Shown here: piece after piece, positions 37,792 through 47,300 of the stretch
Layout of the letters: each line of letters begins with the position of its first letter
Position numbering within the stretch: position 1 is the stretch's first letter
Assembly: GCA_910577845.1 (NCBI GenBank)
Contig: CAJTNA010000003.1
Location: 62,001-126,000, forward strand
Length of the DNA: 64,000 nucleotides
Source of the DNA: an uncultured Christensenella sp.
GTDB taxonomy: Bacteria; Bacillota; Clostridia; Christensenellales; UBA3700
Direction: 5' to 3'
Notes under the pieces: model-generated
The model's input: the letters and a program-made list of their open reading frames with translations, nothing else
What the model was told of the DNA's origin: nothing
Database searches by the model: none
Position numbers and translations under genes: made by a program

Positions 37792-38679
37792 ATGACAATT
37801 ATTGAAAATTATATCAACCACTTAAAAGCTACAAAAAATCTATCTAAAAAAACTTTATATGCCTATTCAATTGACATAAATCAGTTTATCAAATACAATC
37901 CAGATTATTTAAACCCAGATATTTGCAAATACATAGGATATTTAGCAAATACTATGCAGTTAAAAGACGCTTCTATTAGACGTAAAATTATTAGTTTGCG
38001 TGTTTTTTATGAATATCTATTATTTTATGAACATATTGACATCTCACCTTTTACAAAACTAAAGTTTAAATTCAAGAAAGAAAAAAATTTGCCAAAAACT
38101 TTATCAATTACAGAAATTAAACGTCTGTTAGAATGTTTCAACACAGACTTATCTCAATTATCACAATTCCAAAAAATACAATTTATTCGTGATTCTGCAT
38201 TAATTGACTTATTGGTTTCTACTGGCATCCGTATTGCAGAAGCTGCTTCAATTACATTTGAGGATATAATACTCCACGAACACACTATTTTAATACACGG
38301 CAAAGGACGTAAACAACGATTAATCTATATTTCCTCCCCTATAACTTGGAATAGAATAATTACTTTGCTTAAAATGCAAAAAACTCTTAAAATAACCAAT
38401 CATCTATTTACAAATCGTTATAATCAACCAATGTCCACACAATCAATTGAACAAGTTTATGCAAAATATATAAAAAAAGCTAATATAAACATTAATTCTA
38501 CACCGCACTATTTAAGACACACATTCGCAACAAACCTACTCTCGAATGGAGCTGACCTACGTTCTGTTCAAGAAATTTTAGGCCACGCCAGCGTAGCCAC
38601 AACACAAATTTATACAGAAGTCAGTGCCCAACGCAAAAAACAAGTACTCAAAAAATTCAATTACCGCAACAAATTATAA
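37792..38679 (+). CDS. Tyrosine recombinase of the XerC/XerD type
   Basis: 295 residues, the normal Xer length. The N-terminal SAM-like DNA-binding domain spans 1-90 (NLSKKTLYAYSIDINQF). The catalytic domain keeps all active-site residues: Arg in TGIRIAEA near 146, Lys in GKGRKQR near 168, HYLRH near 240-244 (His and Arg), LGHAS near 265 and the nucleophile Tyr in TQIYTEV near 277. AAAGGAG precedes the ATG. Xer proteins resolve chromosome dimers at dif. Here the neighbours are not typical of a housekeeping xer locus, and a tRNA gene lies 470 bp downstream, so a mobile-element or phase-variation role remains possible. No duplicated attachment sequence is visible. Confidence 0.9.
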   Translation: MTIIENYINHLKATKNLSKKTLYAYSIDINQFIKYNPDYLNPDICKYIGYLANTMQLKDASIRRKIISLRVFYEYLLFYEHIDISPFTKLKFKFKKEKNLPKTLSITEIKRLLECFNTDLSQLSQFQKIQFIRDSALIDLLVSTGIRIAEAASITFEDIILHEHTILIHGKGRKQRLIYISSPITWNRIITLLKMQKTLKITNHLFTNRYNQPMSTQSIEQVYAKYIKKANININSTPHYLRHTFATNLLSNGADLRSVQEILGHASVATTQIYTEVSAQRKKQVLKKFNYRNKL

Positions 38680-39116
38680 ACTAAAACGACAATGATAAAA
38701 TTTTATCTACGGAAATTTACATAATGTTTTACAACATATTGCAATTAATAACATAAATAATATTTATTATAATAATTTTGTATTAAACATAAATTTATAT
38801 GACAAAATGCATTGCCAAACATATAATCAAGACGTATAAAAAAATCGCTGATAAGTTTCCATAAAAACCTTTAAATGATTTTAAAAATAAGTTGCAATCA
38901 ATTATATTTTATAAAATATTTTGTAATCATTATGTGATAGTCAAAATTAAAATTATAACACAATAAAACAAAATATAATTCCCCAAACAAAACGAACCGA
39001 TAAAAGTTGTCGGTTTGGATATTACTAGTAACGGATAGAATATAATTTCAACTAAATTTATTCAACTTATGACATATATTTGATATCTTTTAATATAGTT
39101 ATTCCTTTACAACAAA
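38680..39116. other. AT-rich intergenic region after the recombinase
   Basis: About 440 bp with no gene. A small inverted repeat (AACCGA/TCGGTT near 38994-39015) is the only structure seen. No dif-like sequence could be identified by eye. Confidence 0.5.
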
Positions 39117-39147
39117 AGGTCGTATCCTAAAATTTAGAATACGACCT
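39117..39147 (-). terminator. Terminator of tRNA-Ser
   Basis: Minus-strand stem of 15 bp with one mismatch (39133-39147 with 39117-39131), tight loop, then TTTTGTTGT. It lies five bases after the CCA end. Confidence 0.8.
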
Positions 39148-39151
39148 ACAT

Positions 39152-39242
39152 TGGCGGAGAAAGAGGGATTTGAACCCTCGCTACGGTTACCCGTACTACT
39201 CCCTTAGCAGGGGAGCCCCTTCGGCCTCTTGGGTATTTCTCC
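39152..39242 (-). tRNA. tRNA-Ser (anticodon GCU)
   Basis: 91 nt including an encoded CCA. Acceptor stem GGAGAAA pairs with TTTCTCC, and the T arm carries the GTTCAAAT loop. The long variable arm is typical of class II serine tRNAs. The anticodon GCT occupies 39206-39208 (read on the minus strand) in the loop CTGCTAA, so it decodes AGC/AGU. Confidence 0.97.
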
Positions 39243-39253
39243 ATTGCTTACTT

Positions 39254-39282
39254 ATAATAACACAATTTATTTGCTTTGTCAA
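39254..39282 (-). promoter_or_regulatory. Promoter of tRNA-Ser
   Basis: Minus strand TTGACA (39277-39282), 17 bp, TATTAT (39254-39259). Predicted start near 39247, a few bases before the tRNA. Confidence 0.85.
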
Positions 39283-39478
39283 AGCATTTTTGCAAATTTT
39301 ACAATAATTTTTCAAATATCGCTTTTGGATTGTTAATTTTATTAATACTTTAATTATATTTTGTTATTTCACTAGCTTTTTTATTCAATGAAAAACTATA
39401 TGTTTATTAATTGATTTGCAAATTAATGTCGATTTTTGATGGGGTTTAGAAAATTTTATTAATTATATTGCTTAATTA

Positions 39479-39507
39479 TTGCAATAACTAAAAAAGTGTG
39501 TTATACT
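39479..39507 (+). promoter_or_regulatory. Promoter of the leader-peptide unit before the ABC-F gene
   Basis: TTGCAA (39479-39484), 17 bp, TATACT (39502-39507). Predicted start near 39514. Confidence 0.75.
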
Positions 39508-39581
39508 TTTATTAATCAATAATTTAAATATGTAAGCTTTAATGTTTAAAATACATATTGACTTTAAAGTTGAGGTGCGTG

Positions 39582-39626
39582 ATGAAATACTTTTTTGCTA
39601 AACTAAATATGAGTATTGCAAGTTAA
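39582..39626 (+). CDS. Putative 14-residue leader peptide
   Basis: A short frame, MKYFFAKLNMSIAS, with a good GAGGTG ribosome site six bases upstream. It lies in a 190-nt transcription unit between a strong promoter and a strong terminator. Its 3' end and stop codon fall inside a hairpin (39611-39637) whose right arm can instead pair with a following segment. ABC-F resistance genes are often preceded by leader peptides of this kind that sense stalled ribosomes. The peptide itself has no recognisable domain, so the call rests on position and ribosome site. Confidence 0.5.
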   Translation: MKYFFAKLNMSIAS

Positions 39627-39647
39627 TTGCATACTCTTGTTATGCAA
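39611..39647 (+). promoter_or_regulatory. Two mutually exclusive leader hairpins
   Basis: Segment 39611-39621 (GAGTATTGCAA) can pair with 39627-39636 (TTGCATACTC, one bulge), or 39627-39633 (TTGCATA) can pair with a TATGCAA segment at 39641-39647. The stop codon of the leader peptide lies in the loop of the first hairpin, so ribosome position could choose between them. Inference from base pairing by eye. Confidence 0.45.
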
Positions 39648-39667
39648 GAAAGTAATATTTGATAGTT

Positions 39668-39704
39668 AAACTGGCTATTGAGAGCTTTCTCAATAGCCAG
39701 TTTT
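39668..39704 (+). terminator. Strong intrinsic terminator of the leader unit
   Basis: A perfect 16-bp stem (39668-39683 with 39688-39703), a 4-nt loop and TTTTG after it. There is no other gene upstream on this strand, so it ends the short transcript that starts near 39514. Confidence 0.9.
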
Positions 39705-40139
39705 GTGCAGTTTGTTGAAAATCGTATACTTATTTTAAGACTAATACTTATCTTGCAAAATTTTATACGACATAAAAACTATGCGTTATTAGAAATGAAT
39801 ATAACATCTAGCATAAATTTTTACCATAGCTATTAATCTAATAGAGTTATGAAAATATTTACACTTAGTTCGTTTTGCTAAATCTAAAAGTTTATATATT
39901 ACTTTTTTTATTTAGTTATACAAAATTGACATCTTTAGTATAAATAATATACCTTAAAATGTTCCATATTAAAAATATATTTAGCTAATAATTTATAAAT
40001 TAATTATGCATTTTATCTATCATTTTAATGTTAATAGCTAACACTATGAGTGGCATAGAAAATGTTACAATTATTTATAGTAATCTACTCTTATCAATGT
40101 AGATTTATAATATATGAATTTTAAAAGTGAGGTGATTTT
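39705..40139 (+). other. Region between the leader terminator and the ABC-F gene, with a possible second promoter
   Basis: About 435 bp, AT-rich. TTGACA (39926-39931), 16 bp, TATACC (39948-39953) may be a separate promoter for the ABC-F gene. A 7-bp stem (AATCTAC/GTAGATT, 40082-40105) lies shortly before the gene. No clear gene. Confidence 0.45.
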
Positions 40140-41606
40140 ATGTCATTAATCAACATACAAAATTTAACTTTTGCTTATGATTGCGGTACACAAGATATTT
40201 TTAAAGATGTAAGCTTTCAGATTGATACAAACTGGAAGCTTGGACTTGTTGGCAGAAACGGTAGAGGTAAAACAACTTTTTTAAAGTTATTAATGAAAGA
40301 ATTTGAATATCAAGGTACCATAAGTGGCACAATGCAATTTACTTATTTCCCTTACCTTATCAAGGAGCAAAACAAACTTGTATGCAACATTATGGAGGAA
40401 CTTTGCCCTACTGCAGAAGAATGGGAAATTCTACGAGAATTTTCCTTTTTGCAACTTGACTATGACAATTATCAATCTACTTTTAGCACTTTATCTAATG
40501 GTGAAAAAACTAAAATTTTGCTAGCTGGATTATTTTTAAATGAGAATAACTACTTACTAATTGATGAACCTACAAACCATTTAGATTCCCAAGGTAGAAA
40601 GGTATTGGCAAATTATCTAAGGAAAAAGAAAAGTTTCATTTTAGTATCTCACGATAGATACTTTCTTGATATGTGCACTGACCATATTTTATCAATTAAC
40701 AAAAGCAATATAGAAGTTCAAAAAGGTAACTTTTCTAGTTGGTTTAATAACTTTAATGCCACACAAGCATTTGAGGAAGCTCAAAATGAACAATTGAAAA
40801 AAGAAATTGCAAGGTTATCAAAAGCCACAAAACGTACTAGCGAATGGGCAGACAAAGTTGAATCAAGCAAATATGGTAATGGTCCAGTTGATAGAGGTTT
40901 TATTGGTCATAAATCTGCAAAAATGATGAAGCGTGCAAAAGCAACTGAAAATAGACAATTAAAGTCAATTGAACAAAAATCTGAATTATTGCAAAATACA
41001 GAAAGAATGGAAGAACTAAAAATCACTTGCCTACCATATCATAATGACAAGTTAATAAACACTAATAATCTAAAAATATTTTATGACGGCAACAGCATAT
41101 GTGAACATATTGAATTAACAATAAAACAAGGTGATAGATTGCTCCTAAATGGCAAAAATGGTTGTGGTAAAAGTAGCTTGTTAAAATTAATTGTAGGCGA
41201 AAATATTGAGTATAGTGGAAATATCACTATACCTAACGATTTAAAAATTTCATATATCCCACAAAACGCAGATAATTTACGTGGTAGCTTAACAAATTTC
41301 TCGCTTGAAAACAATATCGACCAAGCACTATTTAGAGCAATTTTAAATAAAATGGGCTTTGATACTAAAGAGCAAATTGAGGATATTGAAAAATTGTCTG
41401 AGGGACAAAAAAAGAAAATCTTACTTGCAAAAAGTTTATCTGAAAAAGCACATTTGTATGTCTGGGACGAGCCATTGAATTATTTAGATATTTTTACTCG
41501 TATGCAGATTGAAAACCTTTTAAAAAATACAGAATTAAGCATTGTTTTTGTTGAGCACGATATTGCTTTTGGTCAAAAAATTGCAAATAAAATTTACAAT
41601 TTCTAA
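40140..41606 (+). CDS. ABC-F ATPase, likely antibiotic resistance (ribosome protection) of the Lsa/Vga type
   Basis: 488 residues with two ABC domains and no membrane segment. First domain: Walker A GRNGRGKT at 38-45, signature LSNGEK near 118, Walker B LLIDEPTNHLD near 141. Second: GKNGCGKS near 340, LSEGQK near 419, VWDEPLNYLD near 440. The linker (about 215-300) contains TSEWADKVESSKYGNGPVDR and HKSAKMMKRAKA, resembling the interdomain arm of Lsa/Vga/Msr-type ABC-F proteins that push drugs from the ribosomal exit site. Members usually protect against lincosamides, streptogramin A or pleuromutilins, though housekeeping ABC-F proteins share the layout. GTGAGGTGA precedes the ATG. A leader unit with terminator lies upstream. 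Confidence 0.88.
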   Translation: MSLINIQNLTFAYDCGTQDIFKDVSFQIDTNWKLGLVGRNGRGKTTFLKLLMKEFEYQGTISGTMQFTYFPYLIKEQNKLVCNIMEELCPTAEEWEILREFSFLQLDYDNYQSTFSTLSNGEKTKILLAGLFLNENNYLLIDEPTNHLDSQGRKVLANYLRKKKSFILVSHDRYFLDMCTDHILSINKSNIEVQKGNFSSWFNNFNATQAFEEAQNEQLKKEIARLSKATKRTSEWADKVESSKYGNGPVDRGFIGHKSAKMMKRAKATENRQLKSIEQKSELLQNTERMEELKITCLPYHNDKLINTNNLKIFYDGNSICEHIELTIKQGDRLLLNGKNGCGKSSLLKLIVGENIEYSGNITIPNDLKISYIPQNADNLRGSLTNFSLENNIDQALFRAILNKMGFDTKEQIEDIEKLSEGQKKKILLAKSLSEKAHLYVWDEPLNYLDIFTRMQIENLLKNTELSIVFVEHDIAFGQKIANKIYNF

Positions 41607-41703
41607 TTAAGCACTGAAATAAAATCAGTTAAAATCAAAAAAATTTTTTTAATCTTAAAAATATTTAGTAGCGGAATAAAAAATATTATTGAATAAGCAC
41701 CCT

Positions 41704-41734
41704 AAGAAAATAAACACCCTAAGTTTATTTTCTT
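41704..41734 (+). terminator. AT-rich hairpin between the ABC-F and ABM genes
   Basis: An 11-bp stem (41704-41714 with 41724-41734), mostly A-T pairs, and a 9-nt loop. It overlaps the last codons of the ABM gene. A weak terminator for the converging pair is possible. Confidence 0.4.
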
Positions 41735-42051
41735 ATAAATTTTTCATCTTTTTTGTCTGCTAAAATGCTTTGATAATTTTCAACTTTCATATGCAAATCA
41801 TATTTATCTCTTAAAAAAGATATCTTTTCCATTAATGGTGATGAATGGTGATTGTCTAGTGCTTCTCTACTAGTCCAACTATCAATTAGCAAAACACTTT
41901 CCTCGTCATTTATTGGTAAGTAATACTCATATTTCAGATTTCCATTTTCTTTTCGTATTTCGTCAACAATACCAGAAGTTATCATTTCATTTATAAACTT
42001 TTTAGCATTTCCATTTTTTCCTGTATAGTAAATATTTATAGTTAAACTCAT
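41725..42051 (-). CDS. Antibiotic biosynthesis monooxygenase (ABM)-family protein
   Basis: 108 residues from the ATG at 42051, which follows GAGAGG by 7 nt; a TTG at 42057 overlaps the region near the site and is unlikely. The dimeric ferredoxin-like ABM fold is seen in the order strand LTINIYYTG, helix AKKFINEMITSG, GNLKYEYYLP, SVLLIDSWTSREALDNHHSS and helix PLMEKISFLRD, with the W-x-x-x-x-A-x-x-x-H pattern typical of the family. Members include quinol monooxygenases and heme-degrading enzymes, but many have no known substrate. A single gene converging on the ABC-F gene. Confidence 0.85.
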   Translation of the reverse strand: MSLTINIYYTGKNGNAKKFINEMITSGIVDEIRKENGNLKYEYYLPINDEESVLLIDSWTSREALDNHHSSPLMEKISFLRDKYDLHMKVENYQSILADKKDEKFIRK

Positions 42052-42323
42052 AAACAAACCTCTCTAATATTATCTATATTTTATCATAATTAAAAAAATT
42101 AATCAACTCCTAAAATTAATACAAGTAACAAATTGCAATTATGATAATATTGTGATTTAGGCATTATAAAATTTTACAAAACCATCAAAAAATCGAGGTT
42201 AAATTTATATTTTAATAATTTTTAGGGCAAGTAACAGCTTTAAAATTATAAATTTCCGTTGAATAAAATCTTCACACATAAAAATTTTTATGCATAGTAT
42301 GTACAAAAATGGAGGATATAATA

Positions 42324-43388
42324 ATGGCTTTTGCTGGAAATTATACTATAGGTGCAAATGATGAACACGGCATACAACCAGTTACTCCTGGTAAGAGAAC
42401 ACCAATAATGCCTTACATAAATAGAAGTTTTTATGAAAATGAATTTAATCGTCCCGCAAAATTGTATTTTCTGATTGCTTGTTTACGAACTGGCTTTAAC
42501 ATTTTTGATGTTAAACCAGAGCTTTCAGATGTTTCAATCAATCAGCGTGTTGTTAGAGCAAACAGACAAAATTTAACTTGTTTGGTTACATATGCTTACA
42601 ATGCAATTGGTAACGATTTATCTTTTAACTCCACTAATGGACATTTAGTTTTTTATTCAAATGAAAACCGATTTACTCAACCAAGCAAATTACTTGCGTA
42701 TGATATATCAAGTGGCTTAAGTGAAGAAATTGACACTAAAAATTTAGGCATTGGCACTCTATACGGCATAGGAATGCTAAGAAACATTAACTGCCCTGCT
42801 GTTGTTGCAGAATGTGGATTTATGACTAATTTTGAGGAAGCAAAATTAATGATGGACCCTGACTTCCAAAGAGATTGTGGTGATGGCGGTGCAATTGGAG
42901 TAAGCAATAATTTAGATGTTGAATACATTGCGAATATTGATTACACTCAAATGTCTACAATTAGATATGGCAACAGAGGAAATGTCGTAAAATTTTTGCA
43001 ATGTTACTTAAATTTATATGGTAATGCCCTAACTATTGATGGTATATTTGGTAGTGGCACTCAAAATGCAGTATACAAATTTCAACAACAAAACAATTTA
43101 GCTGTTGATGGTATTGTTGGCAGAAATACTTGGAGAACTTTAATGATGCAAGATAGCAAGTTACCATTGTTAAGGTCTGGCAGTCGTGGTGTATATGTAC
43201 GTTACTTACAACAAAAGTTGGTTGCAAAACTATACCCTGCTGGAACTGCAGACGGAATATTTGGCAATAATACTCTTAATGCAGTGAAACAATTCCAAGA
43301 AGAAAACGGACTTGCGGTTGATGGTATAGTTGGGCCACTAACTTGGGCAAAATTAACTCCTATTGGCGGTGGAAGAACTCAATCATAA
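42324..43388 (+). CDS. Amidase_3-like protein with two peptidoglycan-binding domains
   Basis: 354 residues from the ATG at 42324, which has GGAGG eight bases upstream; an in-frame ATG at 42309 overlaps that site and is not the start. Residues 1-190 resemble N-acetylmuramoyl-L-alanine amidases (Amidase_3): NDEHG near 12-16, ENEFNR near 40, and AECGFMTNFEEAKLM near 158-172 holding the catalytic-type Glu. At the position where the family has S-x-H-x-N, this protein reads TYAYN, so one zinc ligand seems to be lost. Two PG_binding_1 repeats follow (about 215-280 and 285-350; RGNVVKFLQ and RGVYVRYLQQ). No signal peptide is present, which suits a protein made in the mother cell and acting on the spore cortex, though this is inference. 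Confidence 0.8.
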   Translation: MAFAGNYTIGANDEHGIQPVTPGKRTPIMPYINRSFYENEFNRPAKLYFLIACLRTGFNIFDVKPELSDVSINQRVVRANRQNLTCLVTYAYNAIGNDLSFNSTNGHLVFYSNENRFTQPSKLLAYDISSGLSEEIDTKNLGIGTLYGIGMLRNINCPAVVAECGFMTNFEEAKLMMDPDFQRDCGDGGAIGVSNNLDVEYIANIDYTQMSTIRYGNRGNVVKFLQCYLNLYGNALTIDGIFGSGTQNAVYKFQQQNNLAVDGIVGRNTWRTLMMQDSKLPLLRSGSRGVYVRYLQQKLVAKLYPAGTADGIFGNNTLNAVKQFQEENGLAVDGIVGPLTWAKLTPIGGGRTQS

Positions 43389-43460
43389 TTTAAGCTATTT
43401 AGCGAATTAACATTACATATTTTACATAATACTTTTTTAATTAAACATAGTAGTCCAATA

Positions 43461-43500
43461 AACAGCAAGGCAAATTTATCATTTCACCTTGCTGTTTTAA
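43461..43500 (+). terminator. Terminator after the amidase-like gene
   Basis: Arms AACAGCAAGG (43461-43470) and CCTTGCTGTT (43487-43496) pair perfectly, with a short inner stem in the loop, followed by TTAA. Confidence 0.75.
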
Positions 43501-43587
43501 TGCTATTTAATTTTTTAATTCTGTCCATATAAATTATAATATAAAGAATTACAATATTTAAAATTTTTTATATTAATATAAATTGTT

Positions 43588-44019
43588 TTACTTAATTAAT
43601 TTTATTTTACCTAGTAATGGCAATTCCTTTTCTTGGTCAGTTACAACATATACAATTCCAATAATTCCCAACACAAATATAAATAAAGAATACAAGCCAA
43701 TAAAAATACTAAAGAACCATAAAAAGCCAGAAACAATACCCAATACAACATTACCCACTAGTGAAAATAATAGCAACACTAATCCCTCATTTGCGTGACG
43801 TATTGCCCTTGAATCATCTTTATAAAGCAATAATGGAACAAAAAATAAAATTCCAAACAAGTAACATAATGAAAATAAAATTTTTTTAGTCACTTCGTCA
43901 TCAGAATTTATATTTACACTTTTGTTTTTGTTATTCTCTTTTTCATTAACAATTTCAACCTCAACCTCGGAAGCTTTGTTACATTCAGTCTCTTCAGTAT
44001 TAAACTCTTTTTCGCTCAT
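43588..44019 (-). CDS. Small membrane protein, DUF4870/Tic20-like
   Basis: 143 residues from the ATG at 44019, which has GAGG eight bases upstream; a GTG at 44028 overlaps the ribosome site region. Residues 1-45 are acidic and Lys-rich with no fold. Residues 46-130 hold about three hydrophobic segments, with the phrase SRAIRHANEGLVLLLFSLV at about 68-86 that is typical of DUF4870-like proteins, where a His-x-N-E/Q lies just before a membrane segment. Function of the family is unknown. It diverges from the M60 peptidase gene. Confidence 0.75.
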   Translation of the reverse strand: MSEKEFNTEETECNKASEVEVEIVNEKENNKNKSVNINSDDEVTKKILFSLCYLFGILFFVPLLLYKDDSRAIRHANEGLVLLLFSLVGNVVLGIVSGFLWFFSIFIGLYSLFIFVLGIIGIVYVVTDQEKELPLLGKIKLIK

Positions 44020-44241
44020 TAAATTCACCTCAATAATTTTAAGTCTAAATATGCATTAAGCAAACTCATCTTTGTATTTTTATTATACGCACAAATTCCA
44101 AATTTGTCAATTAAGTATATTAGTTTATTGCAACTATTACACACTTAGTCAAAAACTTACTTAGATTTTTTAGCAAAGATAAATTTTTGGTAAATTATTC
44201 TATTAATATTAAATTTAATATTTAAAACTGCATTAGCTTTC

Positions 44242-44270
44242 TTGACAATTTGTTCATATTATATTATACT
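44242..44270 (+). promoter_or_regulatory. Promoter of the M60 peptidase gene
   Basis: TTGACA (44242-44247), 17 bp, TATACT (44265-44270). Predicted start near 44277. A near-consensus strong promoter. Confidence 0.85.
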
Positions 44271-44327
44271 TGTGATGTATAATTATTTATATATAAATAA
44301 CAAAAATTTTTAATTGGGAGATTTAAA

Positions 44328-47300
44328 ATGGCAGAAAAAAATTCCAAAACAAAAAATGCTGAAAGTACACCTAAAGCTACTGGAACTAAAACTACCACTA
44401 GCAAAGATACTACAGCCAAAAAAGCGGAATCAAGTGCAAAAGCAACTACTTCCGCAAAATCTACGACTGCTAAAGCAAGTGCAACAAAAGCTGAAAGCAC
44501 TAAGGCAACAAGTAGTAAGGCTACTGCCGAAAAAGCTGAAACTAAAAAGACTGCTACGGCAGAAAAAACAACTAGTAACAGCAAAGTTACTAATGTAAGC
44601 AAAACTACTACAGCTAATAAGTCTACCAAAGCAACTACTGCAACTACTAAAGCTGTGACTAAGGCTACAGCAACTAAGGAAACTGCAAAGGTTGCAAGTA
44701 GCACAAAATCTTCAATTGCAAAAGAGAATAAAGCTGAAACAAAAGATATTGACAATGTAGCAACTAAAAATTCTAGTGCAAATAAGAAAGAACCAAAGTC
44801 TGCAAACACTAAGGTTGAAGCTAAAGCTACTGAAAACAAAACAGCAACAAAAACCAGTGCAAAAACAAGCAATAAAGTTGATAGCAAAGCCGATACTAAT
44901 GTAACTAGCAAATCAAGTACGAAAAGTAATACAAAAGCTGACTTAAAGACTGCGGAACAACCTAAAGCAACAACTGCTAAGGTTGAGCAAAAAAATACAG
45001 CAAAAGCTGAAAATAAGGCTGTTGCAAATAAGGCAACTACTAACTCAGCAGATACTAAAACTACAAAGAAAATAGCTGATAAAGCTCAGACTAAAGAAGC
45101 TGAAAATAGTTCTGCTAAAGAGGAAATAGTTGCAAGCAAGGCTGAGGATAATAAGGCTGAAAAGTCAAAATTTGATTTTTCTGCTATGTTTGCTTTTGGC
45201 AAAAAAAATAATACTGAAAATAATGCAGAAACAAATGTAAAAAAACCTAAGGCTAATAACAATAATAAGCAAGATAATCAAAAGGTATCGTTTAAAGATA
45301 AAATGGTGGCTATGGCTGCTGGCAAAAACAAACAAGAAAATACAAGCACAGCAACTAAAGCAGTTTCTAATTCAAACGGACAAGGCAAAACTACTTTTGT
45401 TGATTTCTTTAAAGGCAATAAAATTCGTCTTTTTGCGATAATTGCTTTGGCATTGTTCTTAATGTTCATATTTATTTTAAGTATATCTTTGGGCGTGGTT
45501 AATGCAAACAAAAACAAATTACCAAGCAATTCAAGCCAAAGCATTAAGAGTGATAGCATTACTACTGGCTCTACATATGACTATGAATACCGCACTACTG
45601 CTACTGCCGGTTATAATGCTGAAATACTTGGCTATGTTGACAGAAAAATCCCTACTGAAGTATCATATGAAAGTGCTTCAGGATTAGCAGAAAAATACTA
45701 TCCTAAATATGGTCATACACCTCAAGGTATGAGTGATGCTTCGCTAAGACAAAAACTTGTTAATGAAGCTATTAAACTATGTACAATTAATACAAGAATA
45801 GGTAGCGATGGTTATCCTCCAAATACTTATGACAAAATGGATAAAGATGGTAATCTATATCTAAATGGACAACGTGTTACTGGTAGTCCTAATAAGCTTT
45901 ATAAACACATTAGCTCTGTAGGTATGTATTATGGTGATATATCAAATGATGAAAAAGCCGTAATCAAAAAAATGACTTTTAATCCTCGTTCATTCCATAC
46001 TCAAGAAATGTATAATGTAACAGGCTTATATGCTCCTGCAGGCGAAGTAATAAAAGTTGAAATAAGCAAAGAGGATATGGAGCGAACTGGTGGCGTTTTG
46101 ATACACATAGGTCAGGCTCTTTACAATAGAAAGGCAAATAACATTTGGGTAGCAAAAGGTCAAATGCAAAGATTCCCAGTAATATTAAACTCAATGATGA
46201 TAACAAAGAATACTGCTGAATATATTGCAGAAAAAGATGTTTATGTTGGATACATTGGTTCCTTCCTAGGTGGTCCAATTTATGTAACAAATTCAAATGC
46301 AAGTCTTCATCGCATAACCACAAGCTTTAGTATGACTATTTCTGGTGGTGTAACTTATTCTCACTTTATCTTAGGTCACACTACACCAGAGGAATTTGAT
46401 GCAAATAAAGACTCTACTGTACCTTATTTTGATTTAGAAGTTTGGGATAATGGTGTATTACACTCTGGTCCAAAGATGTATGCTCAAAACTACTCTTATG
46501 ACGATTTATACAAAGTTGCAGTTTTATGGGATAAAATTACATCAGTTACTACATATGGCTATAATCAAAATATAGTATTTTTATATGACCCGTTTGTTGC
46601 TGCAGGTGCTGCGGTAGCTTTTCCAACTCAAGGTGCAGTAAACTGCCCTGGTAGCTGGATGGCGAACGCCTTAAACTATGAAGGTTTACGTAAATCTGGT
46701 GGTTGGGGTAATCTGCACGAATATCACCACAATTTCCAAGGCTATGGTGTTGGAGCTGGCGGTGAGGTAACTAACAATGCACTTACTCTTGTATCATATG
46801 CCCTATTTACACAAATATCTTCCTCAAGACAGATGGGTAACTTTGGTGCAACAGGTCTTGGCGGTTGGAATAGATATACAGTAGCAACTTGGGCTTTGGA
46901 ACAAGTTAAACGTATTCAAAATCCTAACCAAAACCCAGAAAATGGTAATAAAGGTTTATCTTTGTATGCTACCCTACTACATAATTTTGGTCCAGACGCA
47001 TTTATGCAAGTTAGAAAATTGGGGGGCGGTCAATCTTACCAAAACTACTTTAAAAAGTGGGAACAAGTTACTCACTATAATATGACATACTACTTCTCTG
47101 AGATGTTAAGAGCAAACGAAGTTCAACCAGGAACGATTACTGATGAATGGTTGAAAGCAAACTCTAATCCGAATTATCCAATGTTTGTACCAGTTTCAAG
47201 CGTATATCAAACTGGACGTGGCTATAACTATGATAACGTAAATAAGTTCAATAAAACAATGCAACCATATGTAATAGCTTACGGACAAGATTTTACAATT

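Noticed and set aside
38994..39015. Small AACCGA/TCGGTT hairpin as a terminator or dif site
   Set aside because: The stem is only six pairs without a T run, and the sequence does not resemble the 28-bp dif layout.
37792..39242. Integrase next to tRNA-Ser as a sign of an integrated element
   Set aside because: No second copy of the tRNA 3' end was found in the window, and the genes on both sides show no phage, conjugation or cargo pattern.
40046..40102. An 18-codon frame just before the ABC-F gene as its leader peptide
   Set aside because: No ribosome site precedes it and no terminator follows; the 39582 frame is the better candidate.
44264..44911. A 215-codon minus-strand open frame rich in Val, Leu and Ala
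   Set aside because: It is the mirror of the K/A/T-rich start of the M60 gene, where low-complexity codons leave the other strand open. No ribosome site or sensible protein.
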